DNA of 64,000 nucleotides from Setophaga petechia. Lineage: Eukaryota; Chordata; Aves; Passeriformes; Parulidae. The stretch is taken from the NCBI GenBank assembly GCA_024362935.1, contig JANCRA010000067.1, positions 1-64,000 on the forward strand, read 5' to 3'. A model generated the notes under the pieces. The model did not search any database, was not told where the DNA came from, and worked only from the letters and a program-made list of their open reading frames with translations. Positions 13,501 through 25,900 of the stretch are shown here, one piece after another. A program made the translations under genes and the position numbers. Position 1 is the first letter of the stretch; each line of letters opens with the position of its first letter.

Positions 13501-15440
13501 GTGCACAGAGAACTTTGGGATCTGCCGAGGGATGGATTTGGGAATTTTGGGGTCGGATTTGGGGTTTTTAAGGAAACGGAAACAGTTAAAGGGTGGTTGA
13601 GGGGTCTGGGGTCTCCTTTAGGGAAAGGTTTGCGTTGTTGTGGTGGAAAAAGCGGGATTGGGATTTGGGATCGCAGCTCCACATCCCCCGTTTTCCAGGA
13701 ACATGAAAATCCCAGAATTCTGGACTTTCAAGGCAAAAATTTGGGAATTTTGGGGTTGGATTTAGGACTTTTAGGGGAGGGGAAATGATTCCTGGGGCTG
13801 AGGTGTCTGGGGTCTCCTTAAAAGGGTTTGGGAATTTTGGATTTGGGATTTTTTGGGAGGAAGGGAAATGGTTCCTGGGATGAGGGGTCTGGGGTCTCCT
13901 TAAAAGGATTTGGGAATTTTGGGGTTGGATTTGGGATTTTTTGGGAGGAGGAGAAAGAGTTAAAAGTGGCTGAGCTGGGGCAGAGAACTCTGGGAGCTCC
14001 TGAGAGAAGGATTTGTGGGTTTGGGGTTGGATTTAGGGTTTTTAGGAGGAGGGGAAAGAGTTAAAGATGGCTGAGGTGTCTGGGATCTCCTGAGGGATGA
14101 ATTTGGGAATTTTGGAGTCGGATTTGGGATTTTTAGGAGGAAGGGAAATGGTTAAAGGTGGCTGAGGTGCAGCAGAGAACTCTGGGAGCTCCTGAGGGAT
14201 GGATTTGTGGGTTTGGGGTTGGATTTAGGGTTTTTAGGAGGAGTGGAAAGAGTTCCTGCGTCTGAGGCGCCTGGGATCTCGTGAGGAATGGATTTGGGTA
14301 TTTTAGGGTTGGATTTAGGATTTTTAAGGAGGAAGGGAAAAAGTTAAAGTTGTCTGAGGTGTCCGGGATCTCCTTAAATGGTTTTAGGAACTTTGGGGTT
14401 GGATTTTAGGTTTTTTAGGAGAAGGAGAAAGAGTTAAAGGTGGCTGAGCTGGGGCACAGAACTCTGGGAGCTCCTGAGAGAAGGATTTGGGAGTTTGGGG
14501 CTGGTTTTAGGATTTTTTGGAGGAAGGGAAATAGTTAAAGGTGGCTGAGGTGGCGGAGAGAAATTTGGGATCTCCTGAGGGATGGATTTGGGAATTTTGG
14601 AGTCGGGTTTAGGGTTTTTAGGGAAACGGAAAGAGTTAAAGGTGGCTGTGGTGTTTGGGGTCTCCTTAAAAAGTTTTAGGAGTTTTTGAGTTGGATTTAG
14701 GATTTTTAGGAAGAAGGGAAAGAGTTAAATGTGGCTGAACTGCACAGAGAACTCCGGAATCTCCTGAGGGATGGATTTGGGAATTTTGGGGTCTGGTTTA
14801 GGATTTTTAGGAAGAAGAGAAAGAGTTAAAGGTGGCTGAGGTGTCTGGGATGGATTTGGGATTTTTAGGGTTGGATTTAGGATTTTTAGGAGGAAGGGAA
14901 ATGGTTAAAGGTGGCTGAACTGCACGGAGAACTCAGGGATCTCCTGAATGATAAATTTGGGAATTTTGGGGTCGGGTTTAGGGTTTTTTAGGAGGAGGGG
15001 AAATGGTTAAAGGTGTCTGAGGTGGCGGAGAGAAATTTGGGATCTCCTGAGGGATGGATTTGGGAATATTGGAGTCGGGTTTAGGGTTTTTAGGGAAACG
15101 GAAAGAGTTAAAGGTGGCTGTGGTGTTTGGGGTCTCCTTAAAAAGTTTTAGGAATTTTGGAGCCGGATTTAGGATTTGTAGGAGGAACGGAAATGGTTAA
15201 ATGTGGCTGAGCTGTACAGAGAACTCCGGGATCTCCTGACCGATGGATTTGGGAATTTTGGGGTCGGGTTTAGGATTTTTAGGAAGAAGAGAAAGAGTTA
15301 AAAGTGGCTGAGGTGTCTGGGATCTCCTGACCGAAGGATTTGGGAATTTTAGGGCTGGATTTGGGATTTTTTTAGGAGGATGGGAAAGAGTTAAAGGCTG
15401 AGGTGCAGCAGAGAACTCTGGGAGCTCCTGCCCGAGGGAT
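10570..15440. repeat. G-rich minisatellite array, about 105-bp units, higher-order
   Basis: About 4.9 kb of degenerate units with phrases GGATTTGGGATTTTTTAGGA, AGAGTTAAAGGTGGCTGAGG and GAGAACTCTGGGAGCTCCTG. A longer block containing AAAGGTTTGCGTTGTTGTGG and CACATCCCCCGTTTTCCAGG appears three times (about 11420, 12090 and 13620), showing higher-order duplication. The + strand is rich in G and T/A and poor in C. Confidence 0.92.
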
Positions 15441-16620
15441 TCGGGAAGTTTGGGGTTGGTTTTGGGGTTGTTTTTGGGGTTTTGATGCGGAAGGGAAGCG
15501 GCCCGTGGCAGGAAAAAATCTCCTTGTCCAAGAATTCCTGGAATTCCCAACAAATGGGAGCGAGCCTGGAAGGAGGAGGGAAAAAAATGCCAAAGTTTTT
15601 ATTTTTATTTTTATTTTTATTTTTATTTTTATTTTTATTTTTATTTTTATTTTTATTTTTATTTTTGGGAGAAGCGCTGTGGGAACAGAGCGAGGCTGAG
15701 AAACCAAACTTACCCCAAACCCCTCCCGACCTTTTTTTTCCTTTCACTTCTCGAAATTTCAACTTCCCGAAAGTTCAACTTCCCCCAAACCCGGCCTGAC
15801 AAAATCCGGGATGACAAAATCCGGCCTGACAAAATCCGGGATGATTTAAATAAATAAATGAAAAAACAAAAAAGAATCGGGGGGAAGAGGAGGAGCAGGA
15901 ACTTTGGGGAGCCAAGATTTGGGATTTTGTAATCCCGGCACCCGTGGGTGTTTGGGATTTGGGGCTCTGCCTCCAAATGTGGGAGGGAAAGATGGGAGGG
16001 AAGAATTCCACCGAGAATTCCCGGATTTCTGCGCCTCCCGGAGATTTTCCCAGCGGGGAATTTTCCTGCGCTGCCTCGTTCCAGGTGGGTCGCTCCAAAA
16101 CCCAGCAAAGTTTGGGATTTCCTGCTTGGTTTTGGGATCAGCTTGATTTAGCCCGGAGGAAATTTGGGAATGTTTTCCCCAGGTAGAACCGGGATCGAAT
16201 TCCCAATTTGCGGAGCGGATTTTCCCACAAAACCGCGCTTTTCCCTAAGGAATTTGTGTTGTTTTAAAGGAATTTCACTCCCGGCGAAATTAAAACCCGG
16301 GTTTAAACCCGGTCCTTGCTCGCACCGCGGCTTTTCCAGGCGGGACTTCCCGATCCTGCTCCTGCAGGGAGGGATTTTCCTGCCTCGCCCGGAATTCCAG
16401 GGCGGATGAAACAAAGCTGGAGAAGCCGCGGCGGTGCCAAGAGATGGAGAGTTAAAGCCGGGTAGATAAGCTCGGTTTAGCAGGTTTCTGTCCGGGGGGA
16501 GGTGATCCCAAAAAAACCCTTCCAGGAGCTCCGGAATTCCATGGGAAGTCGGGATCCAAGGCTCGGTTTTGGGTGGAAAGCGGCGCTTTGGAGGCTTTTA
16601 AAAATAATAAAGATTTAAAG
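15441..16620 (+). promoter_or_regulatory. Candidate 5' region of ALS2CL (promoter or untranslated exon), tentative
   Basis: The longest stretch of mixed, partly GC-rich, non-repetitive sequence upstream of the first coding exon. It contains GGAGAAGCCGCGGCGGTGCC near 16421 and donor-like sites such as GTTCCAG|GTGGGT at about 16085 and CCCCAG|GTAGAA at about 16176. Exon 1 must be preceded by an untranslated exon, and this is the best place by composition only. No TATA box or transcript evidence is available. Confidence 0.25.
15596..15668. repeat. (ATTTTT)n microsatellite
   Basis: About twelve copies of the hexanucleotide ATTTTT in a row, flanked by unique sequence. Confidence 0.95.
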
Positions 16621-16624
16621 GCAG

Positions 16625-17425
16625 TGGAGGGGCTGGGTTTAAACTCGGGTTTATTTTGGGGCGGGGTTTAGTCTATGGTTTAAAGTGTGGTTTCATTTGG
16701 GGCTGGGTTTAAATTTTTGTTTAAATTGGAGCTGGGTTTAAACTTGGGTTTCGTTTGGGGCTGAGTTTAAGCTGTGGTTTAAATTGGGGCTGGGTTTAAA
16801 TTTTTGTTTAAATTGGAGCTGGGTTTAAACTTGGGTTTAGTTTGGGGCATGTTTTAAATTTGGGTTTAAGTTGGGACTGGGTTTAAACTTGGATTTAGTT
16901 TGGGGCTGAGTTTAAGCTGTGGTTTAAATTGGGGCTGGGTTTAAACTTGGGTTTAGTTTGGGGCATGTTTTAAATTTGGGTTTAAATTGGGGCTGGGTTT
17001 AAACTTTGGTTTAAACTTGTGGTGCATTTGAAGCTGGATTTAAACTTTGATTTAGTTTGGGCCTGGGTTTAAACTGTGGTTTAAATTGGGACTGGGTTTA
17101 AACTTGGGTTTAGTTTGGGGCTGAGTTTAAACAGTGGTTTAAATTGGGGCTGGGTTTAAACTTTGGGTTTAGTTTGGGATATGTTTTAAATTTGGGTTTA
17201 AATTGGGACTGGGTTTAAACTTGGGTTTAGTTTGGGGCTGGGTTTAAACTTTGGTTTAAACTTGTGTTTCATTTGAAGCTGGGTTTAAACTGTGGTTTAG
17301 TTTGGGGCTGAGTTTAATCTGTGGTTTAAATTGGGACTGGGTTTAAACTTTGTTTTAGTTTGGGGCATGTTTTAAACTTGGCTTTAATTTGGAGCTGAGT
17401 TTAAACTTTGGTTTAAGTTGGGTTT
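16625..17425. repeat. GGGTTTAAACTTGGGTTTAG minisatellite
   Basis: About 800 bp of short units such as GGGCTGGGTTTAAACTTGGG and TTTAGTTTGGGGCTGAGTTT, a dimer-like period of roughly 55-60 bp. TTTAAA occurs in nearly every unit. A diverged inverted copy of the part near 16847-16948 is found inside intron 1 at about 20001-20108. Confidence 0.93.
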
Positions 17426-17890
17426 ATGTAGGCCTGGCCTAAAGCTGAGACTGTTTAGGTAAAACCCCTTTGGGATGTGCAGCTGCTCCCTGGAGCGGCT
17501 TCCATCCCAAAGAGCAGGAAAATGGGAATTTCTGGGAATGTGGGTGGGATTATCCCAAAAATCCAGCCTGGGGTGTCTTTTGGAGGCCAAAAATTCCGGG
17601 AATTCCAAAGAAATTCGGGAATAACGGGGAGGAACCGGGACTGAAGTTGGTAATTTGGAGATTCCTGATTCCAGAGTTGGATTTTTTTGGGAATAGGAGC
17701 AAAATAAACCTCGGGAAGCCTCCCGGGTTTAGGTTTGGTTGTTAAAACCAGCTCTAGTTAATCCCAGCCTAGCTGAGGCACAGGCCTGACCTGTTTGGGA
17801 ATGTTGACATTCCAAAGGGGTTGGAAAAGGCCTCATGCAAAGCACCCGGAATTCCCTTGGGAAAGGCTTTGGGCAGGAAAACTCCCGGGG
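17426..17890. other. Unique segment, nothing recognised
   Basis: Non-repetitive sequence between two arrays. No exon with family resemblance was seen. Confidence 0.4.
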
Positions 17891-18090
17891 GGGAATTCCT
17901 CTGGGAATTGTGGGAAATTCCTCCAGGAATTGTGGGAAATTCCTCCAGGAATTGTGGGAAATTCCTCCAGGAATTGTGGGAATTCTTTCTGGGAATTGGG
18001 AGAAATTTCTGCAGGAATTGTAGGAATTCTTTCTGGGAATTGGGAGAAACTTCTGCAGGAATTGGGGGAATTTTCTTTGGGAAAAAAAAA
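17891..18090. repeat. 22-bp minisatellite
   Basis: Short array of GGAATTGTGGGAAATTCCTC units and close variants (GGAATTCTTTCTGGGAATTG), about eight copies. Confidence 0.9.
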
Positions 18091-18099
18091 AAATCCTGC

Positions 18100-19640
18100 T
18101 GGATTCCATTAATTCCTGAAGGAATTAATTCCGGGTTTTTCTGAATGTTTTGTGGCCCTGGGATCATCAGGAATTTGGGAAAAGAGGGATGGGAATGGGA
18201 ATGAGAGGGGTGGGAAGAGATTTCTCCTTCATCCTGTGAATTTCTGGGATTTTCCCCTCTGGAATGCATCAGGATAACCACAAGGAATTAATTCCAGGTT
18301 TTCCAGCCTTGAGATCATTGGGAATTTGGGAATGAGATTTCTCCTTCATCCTTTGGATTTCTGGGATTTTCTCCTGGAAAAACCCCTCTGGAATGGGAAA
18401 ATCCCCATCAGGATTAACCCAAGGAATTAATTCCAGGTTTCCCAGCTCTGAGATCATTGGGAATTTGGGAATGGGTGGGATGGGAATGAGAATTCTCCTT
18501 CCTCCCGTGAATTTCTGGGATTTTCCCCTCTGGAATGCATCAGGATAACCACAAGGGATTCATTCCAGGTTTTCCAGCCTTGAGATCATTGGGAATCTGG
18601 GAATGAGATTTCTCCTTCATCCTTGGGATTTCCGGGATTTTCTCCTGGCAAAACCCCTCTGGAATTCATGAGGATTAACACAAGGAATTCCAGGCTTTTC
18701 CTGATTATTGGGAATTTTGGAAAAAAGGAGCACTGGGAATGAGCAGGACAGGAATGAGAGTGGTGGGATGAGATTTCTCTTTCATCCTTTGGATTTCTGG
18801 GATTTTCTCCTGGAAAAACCCCTCTGGAATGGGAAAATTCCCATCAGGATTAACCCAAGGAATTCATTCCAGGCTTCTCCAGCTCTGAGATCATCGGGAA
18901 TTTGGGAATGGGTGGGATGGGAATGAGATTTCTCCTTCATCCTTGGGATTTCTGGGATTTTCTCCTGGGAAAACCCCTCTGGAATTCATCAGGATTAACC
19001 CAAGGAATTAATTCCAGGTTTCCCAGCTCTGAGATCATTGGGAATTTGGGAATGGGTGGGATGGGAATGAGAATTCTCCTTCCTCCCGTGGATTTCTGGG
19101 ATTTTCCCCTCTGGAATGCATCAGGATAATCACAAGGGATTCATTCCAGGTTTTCCAGCCTTGAGATCATTGGGAATTTGGGAATGAGATTTCTCTTTCA
19201 TCCTTTGGATTTCTGGGATTTTCTCCTGGAAAAACCCCTCTGGAATGGGAAAACCCCATCAGGATTAACCCAAGGAATTAATTCCAGGTTTCCCAGCCTT
19301 GAGATCATTGGGAATTTGGGAATGGGATTTCTCCTTCATCCCATGGATTTCCAGGATTTTCTCCTGGGAAAACCCCTCTGGAATTCATTAGGATTAACAC
19401 AAGGAATTCCAGGCTTTTCCTGATTGTTGGGAATTTTGGAGAGGAGGGTTGGGAATGAGCGGGACAGGAATGAGAGTGGTGGGAAGAGATTTCTCTTTCA
19501 TCCCATGGATTTCTGGGATTTTCTCCTGGCAAAACCCCTCTGGAATGGGAAAATCCCCATCAGGATTAACCCAAGGAATTCATTCCAGGCCTTTTCCAGC
19601 TCTGAGATCATTGGGAATTTGGGAAAATTAGGGAAAAATC
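18100..19640. repeat. Minisatellite array, about 140-bp units
   Basis: Units marked by GAGATCATTGGGAATTTGGG at about 18311, 18449, 18583, 18887, 19030, 19165, 19304 and 19605, also containing TTTCTGGGATTTTCTCCTGG and CATCAGGATTAACCCAAGGA. Confidence 0.9.
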
Positions 19641-19840
19641 AGGAAAACTGGGCTGGGTTGTCTCTGCTTGGGCTGTTTGGTTTCCGTTTCTCTTCCAACT
19701 TTTCCCGAGGATTTTTGGGATCAACCCCACCCAAGAATGGGGCCAAGGGCGGGGAAGCTTTGCTGGAAATCCAAGGAAAAACCTTGGAGATGGGATCCGA
19801 CGGATTTCCAGGGATTTGATTCATTCCTGCTGTTTTCCAG
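19641..19840 (+). other. Unique sequence leading into the exon 1 acceptor
   Basis: About 200 bp of non-repetitive sequence ending in the acceptor CTGCTGTTTTCCAG used by the first coding exon. Confidence 0.6.
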
Positions 19841-19843
19841 GCC

Positions 19844-19958
19844 ATGTCCACAGCTGGAATTTCGGGAATTTTGGGATCGTTGCTCCAGCTGGAGGAAAAC
19901 TTCTCCTCCTGCCTGGCCCGGATCGACGCCCTCATCCTCAAACCTCTGCTCCAGGCAG
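19844..19958 (+). CDS. ALS2CL: ALS2CL coding exon 1 (start codon)
   Basis: The exon is entered at 19841 after a TGTTTTCCAG acceptor; the ATG lies only 3 nt inside, so at least one untranslated exon must lie upstream. It encodes 38 residues plus 1 nt, beginning MSTAGISGILGSLLQLEENF and ending KPLLQA, and closely parallels the ALS2CL N-terminus (LLxLEExFSxxLARxxxLxLxPLL). Donor is GCAG|GTAAAT, phase 1. The last 31 nt and the donor are duplicated 180 bp downstream. Confidence 0.9.
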
Positions 19959-22900
19959 GTAAATTCTGGGAATTTTTCTGTGGAATTCCCTCCTGGAATT
20001 AAAGCCAAAGTTTAAACCCAGTCCCAGTTTAAACCACAGTTTAAACTCAGCCCCAAACTAAATCCAAGTTTAAACCCAGTCCCAATTTAAATCCAAATTT
20101 AAAACATGCCCTCATCCTCAAACCTCTGCTCCAGGCAGGTAAATTCCGGGAATTTTTCTCTGGAATTCCCTCCTGGAATCGATCTGGGAAGGGATTTCTG
20201 GCTGGAATTCCTGCTAGGAACAGGAAATGTTTTGTGGGAATGTTTTCCTTAAAATTGGGAATGGGGAATGAGGCCAGGGTGGTTTTTTGGGATCAATCCG
20301 TGTTTTTATCGGGATCAGCGTTCCTGATCCAGGGAAATTCCAAATCCAGGGAAATTCCTGATCCAGGGAAATTCCAGATCCAGGGAAATTCCTGGCCTTG
20401 GTTTTCCTGCGTGGGGCTTTTCCAGGAATTCTTTTTGGGATGATTCCAAGGAAACTGGGAATGGTTTTTTGGGAAAAGGGTGGGAATTTTCCCTCTGGGA
20501 CAGTGGGATGAGGGTCCAGAGAGTTTGGGATAGAGTTTGTCCCATTCCAGCAAAAACAGCTCCATGGCCTCCAAAAATTCCTGGAATTTTCCCCTTTTTT
20601 CCCCCATTCTTCCCATTGTTTTCCCCTCTACATTCCCAAATTATTTAATCCACTCCTTCCAGTCAAAACAGCTCCAAAAATTCTTGGAATTTCCCTTTTT
20701 TCAGATCTATTTTTCCCATTTTTCTCCCCCTCTAGATTCCCAAATTATTTATTTCCTCCAGGAAAAATGACTTCATGGACTCTGAAAATTCCTGGAATTA
20801 TCCCAATTTTTTCCATTTTCCCCATTTTTGTTCCTTTTTATTTTCCTGAATTATTCAATTTATTCCAGCAAAATGGCTCCAAGGCCTTGGGAAATTCCTG
20901 GAATTTCCCTTGTTTTTCCCATTTTTCCCATTCTTTTCCTCTCTATTTTCCCAAATTATTTAATTCTTTCCTTCCAGCCAAAACATCTCTGAAAATTCCT
21001 GGAATTTCCCTTTTTTTTTTTATTCTTCCCATTGTTTTCTTCTCTCTACATTCCCAAATTATTCAATTCTTTCCTTCCAGCCAAAACATCTCTGAAAATT
21101 CCTGGAATTTCCCTTGTTTTTCCCATTTTTCCCATTGTTTTCCTCTCTATTTTCCCAAATTATTTAATTCTTTCTTTCCAGCCAAAACATCTCTGAAAAT
21201 TCCTGGAATTTCCCCTTTTTCCTATTTTTCCCATATTTTCTTCTTTCTGCATTCCCAAATTATTCACATCATTCCTTCCGACCAAAACAGCTCTGAAAAA
21301 TTCCTGGAATTTCTCATTTCCCAGAACTTCTCAACCACAAAATCCCTTTGGAATTCCACTTTTCCCACAGGATTTTCCCAATTTTTCCCTCCCAGAGCCG
21401 CAGGATTTTTTTGTTCCTTTTTATTTTCCCAATACATTTTTCCCATTTTTGTTCCTTTTTATTTTCCCAAATTATTCAATTTATTCCAGCAAAATGGTTC
21501 CAAGGACTCTGAAAATTCCTGGAATTTCCCCTGTTTTTCCTATTTTCCCTATTGTTTTTCTCTCTGTTTTCCCAAATTATTTAATTCTTTCCTTCCAGCC
21601 AAAACATCTCTGAAAATTCCTGGAATTTCCCCTGTTTTTCCCATTTTTCCCATTGTTTTCCTCTCTATTTTCCCAAATTATTTAATTCTTTCTTTCCAGC
21701 CAAAACATCTCTGAAAATTCCTGGAATTTCCCCTTTTTTTCCCATTTTCCCCATATTTTCTTCTTTCTGCATTCCCAAATTATTCAATTCTTTCCTTCCC
21801 GCCAAAACATCTCTGAAAATTCCTGGAATTTCCCCTGTTTTTCCCATTTTCCCATTCTTTTCGTCTCTATTTTCCCAAATTATTTAATTCTTTCTTTCCG
21901 GCCAAAACATCTCTGAAAATTCCTGGAATTTCCCTTGTTTTTCCCATTTTTCCCATATTTTCTTCTCTCTGCATTCCCAAATTATTCAACTCATTCCTTC
22001 CGACCAAAACAGCTCTGAAAAATTCCTGGAATTTCTCATTTCCCAGAATTTCTCAACCACAAAATCCCTTTGGAATTCTACTTTTCCCACAGGATTTTCC
22101 CAATTTTTCCCTCCCAGAGCCGCAGGATTTTTTTGTTCCTTTTTATTTTCCCAATACATTTTTCCCATTTTTGTTCCTTTTTATTTTTCCAAATTATTCC
22201 ATTTATTCCATTAAAATGGTTCCAAGGACTCTGAAAATTCCTGGAATTTCCCCTGTTTTTCCCATTTTTCCCATTGTTTTCCTCTCTATTTTCCCAAATT
22301 ATTTAATTCTTTCCTTCCAGCCAAAACATCTCTGAAAATTCTGGAATTTCCCTTTTTTTTCCCATTTTTCCCATATTTTCTTCTCTCTGCATTCCCAAAT
22401 TATTCAACTCATTCCCTCCAACCAAAACAGCTCTGAAAAATTCCTGGAATTTCTCATTTCCCAGAATTTCTCAACCACAAAATCCCTTTGGAATTCCACT
22501 TTTCCCACAGGATTTTCCCAATTTTTCCCTCCCAGAGCCGCAGGATTTTTTTGTTCCTTTTTATTTTCCCAATACATTTTTCCCATTTTTGTTCCTTTTT
22601 ATTTTCCTGAATTATTCAATTTATTCCAGCAAAATGGCTCCAAGGCCTTGGGAAATTCCTGGAATTTCCCTTGTTTTTCCCATTTTTCCCATTCTTTTCC
22701 TCTCTATTTTCCCAAATTATTTAATTCTTTCCTTCCAGCCAAAACATCTCTGAAAATTCCTGGAATTTCCCTTTTTTTTTTTATTCTTCCCATTGTTTTC
22801 TTCTCTCTACATTCCCAAATTATTCAATTCTTTCCTTCCAGCCAAAACATCTCTGAAAATTCCTGGAATTTTCCTTATTTTTCCCATTGTTTTCCTCTCT

Positions 22901-25900
22901 TTTTTTCCCAGATTATTTAATTCTTTCTTTCCAGCCAAAACATCTCTGAAAATTCCTGGAATTTCCCTTGTTTTTCCCATTTTTCCCGTATTTTCTTCTT
23001 TCTGCATTCCCAAATTATTCAACTCATTCCCTCTGACCAAAACAGCTCTGGAAAATTCCTGGAATTTCTCATTTCCCAGAATTTCTCCACCGCAAAATCC
23101 CTTTGGAATTCCACTTTTCCCACAGGATTTCCCCAATTTTTCCCTCCCAGAGCCGCAGGATTTTTTTGTTCCTTTTTATTTTCCCAATACATTTTTTCAT
23201 TTTTGTTCCTTTTTATTTTTCCAAATTATTCCATTTATTCCATTAAAATGGTTCCAAGGACTCTGAAAATTCCTGGAATTTTCCTTGTTTTTCCCATTTT
23301 TCCCATTGTTTTCCTCTCTATTTTCCCAAATTATTTAATTCTTTCCTTCCAGCCAAAACATCTCTGAAAATTCCTGGAATTTCCCGTTTTTTTTTTTTTA
23401 TTCTTCCCATATTTTCTTCTCTCTACATTCCCAAATTATTCAACTCATTCCTTCCGACCAAAACAGCTCTGAAAAATTCCTGGAATTTCTCATTTCCCAC
23501 AATTTCTGAACTGCAAAATTCCACAAAATCCCTTTGGAATTCCACTTTCCCCACAGGATTTTCCCAATTTTTCCCTCCTAGAACCGCAGGATCCAAAGGA
23601 AAAGGAGAATTTCCAGCTCTTTGTGGTCCTCAACGATCGCTTCCAAACCCTCTGGAATTTCACGGAGGAGAATTCCCGGATCCTGAGGGGGAAATCCCAG
23701 CTGGAAAATTCCGGCTGCATCCAGGATTTTTACATCCTCTGGAAAGGAGAAGTTTTCCTCAGCCTCTACATCCAGTGAGCACCGGAATATTCGGGAAAAC
23801 GGGATTGGGTTGATCCCATTGGGAATATCGGGAAAAAATTGGGATGAGAGGGAAAATATCCTTGGAAAATGGGTTGGGTGGGATTTTTCCAGGATTTTGT
23901 GGTTTTGGATTGGGATGGGAGATCCCAGCAGGAATGAAATTTTATGGAGAGCAGAAATTCCATAAAAATCTTCAATTTTGCATTTTTGCTTCTCCATGGA
24001 AACAACAAAACTTTCCCAGTTTGGGATTTCCCAGTTTGGGGTTTCCCAGGTCGATGAGGTTTTGGATGATCCAGAGGAATTTTCCTAAGATTTTATTCCT
24101 GGGTTTTTTTTTTGGAATTAGTTTTTCCAGGATTTTGTGGTTTTGGATTGGGATGGGAGATCCCAGCAGGAATGAAATTTTATGGAGAGCTGAAATTCCA
24201 TAAAAATCTTCAATTTTGCATTTTTGCTTCTCCATGGAAACAAAAAAAACTTTCCCAGTTTGGGATTTCCCAGTTTGGGATTTCCCAGTCTGGGATTTCC
24301 CAGGTCGATGAGGTTTTGGATGATCCAGAGGAATTTTCCTGAGATTTCATTCCTGGGTTTTTTTTGGAATGAATTTTTCCAGGATTTTGTGGTTTTGGGT
24401 CGGGATTGGAGATCCCAGCAGGAATAAAATTTTATGGAGAGCTGAAATTCCATAAAAATCTTCAATTCTGTATTTTTGCTTCTCCATGGAATCAAACAAA
24501 ACTTTCCCAGTTTGGGATTTCCCAGTTTGGGATTTCCCAGTTTGGGATTTTCCAGGTCGATGAGGTTTTGGATGATCCAGAGGAATTTTCCTAAGATTTT
24601 ATTCCTGGGTTTTTTTTGGAATGAATTTTTCCAGGATTTTGTGGTTTTGGGTCGGGATCAGAGATCCCAGCAGGAATGAAATTTTATGGAGAGCAGAAAT
24701 TCCATAAAAATCTTCAATTTTGCATTTTTGCTTCTCCATGGAAGCAAACAAAACTTTCCCAATTTGGGATTTCCCAGTTTGGGATTTCCCAGTTTGGGAT
24801 TTCCCAGTTTGGGATTTCCCAGGTCGATGAGGTTTTGGATGATCCAGAGGAATTTTCCTAAGATTTTATTCCTGGGGTTTTTTTGAATTAATTTTTCCAG
24901 GATTTTGTGGTTTTGGGATGGGATGGGAGATCCCAGCAGGAATGAAATTTTATGGAGAGCAGGAATTCCATAAAAATCTTCAATTCCGTATTTTTGCTTC
25001 TCCATGGAATTGAACAAAACTTTCCCAGTTTGGGATTTCCCAGTTTGGGATTTCCCAGGTCGATGAGGTTTTGGATGATCCAGAGGAATTTTCCTAAGAT
25101 TTTATTCCTGGGTTTTTTTTGGAATTAATTTTTCCAGGATTTTGTGGTTTTGGATTGGGATGGGAGATCCCAGCAGGAATGAAATTTTGTGGAGAGCAGA
25201 AATTCCATAAAAATCTTCAATTTTGCATTTTTGCTTCTCCATGGAAACGAACAAAACTTTCCCAGTTTGGGATTTTCCAGTTTGGGATTTCCCAGTTTGG
25301 GATTTCCCAGGTCGATGAGGTTTTGGATGATCCAGAGGAATTTTCCTGAGATTTTATTCCTGTTTTTTCTTTTTGGAATTAAACCCAGTTTTAATGCTGG
25401 GAAAATTTCCATGGAAAATGTGGGATTTGCTGGGAGAAAAAGTAGGATTTGATGGGAATTTTAGGTACAAAAAATGCAGATCTTGGAAGAAAATCTTGGG
25501 AAATACGAGATGGAAAAAAAGAAAATTCCGAGTTTTACTTGGAAAAATAAAGCTCAGAGCCAGTGTGACAACTCCATGATTTCCATCCCAGAATTCCCAA
25601 ATTTTCCCAATTTTGGTGGGAATTCTGTGGTGAGGAGTCTGTGAATAAACAGCTCGGAGCAGAAAATTCCTTTATGGAATTTTATTCTGTAAAATGAATT
25701 TTATTCATTTTATCTGATGGAAGCAGATCCCAGGATTATCAGCACTTTTGCCTTATCCATGTCTGCCAAAAAATCCTGGAATTAAGATTGGGAAAGAATT
25801 CCAAGATCTGATCCAACCTTTGATCCCAATCCACCAAGCCTACATTTTTCCAGAGGTGCTTTGATGGGATTAAGGGAACTTCCCAAGAAGTTGGGATCCA

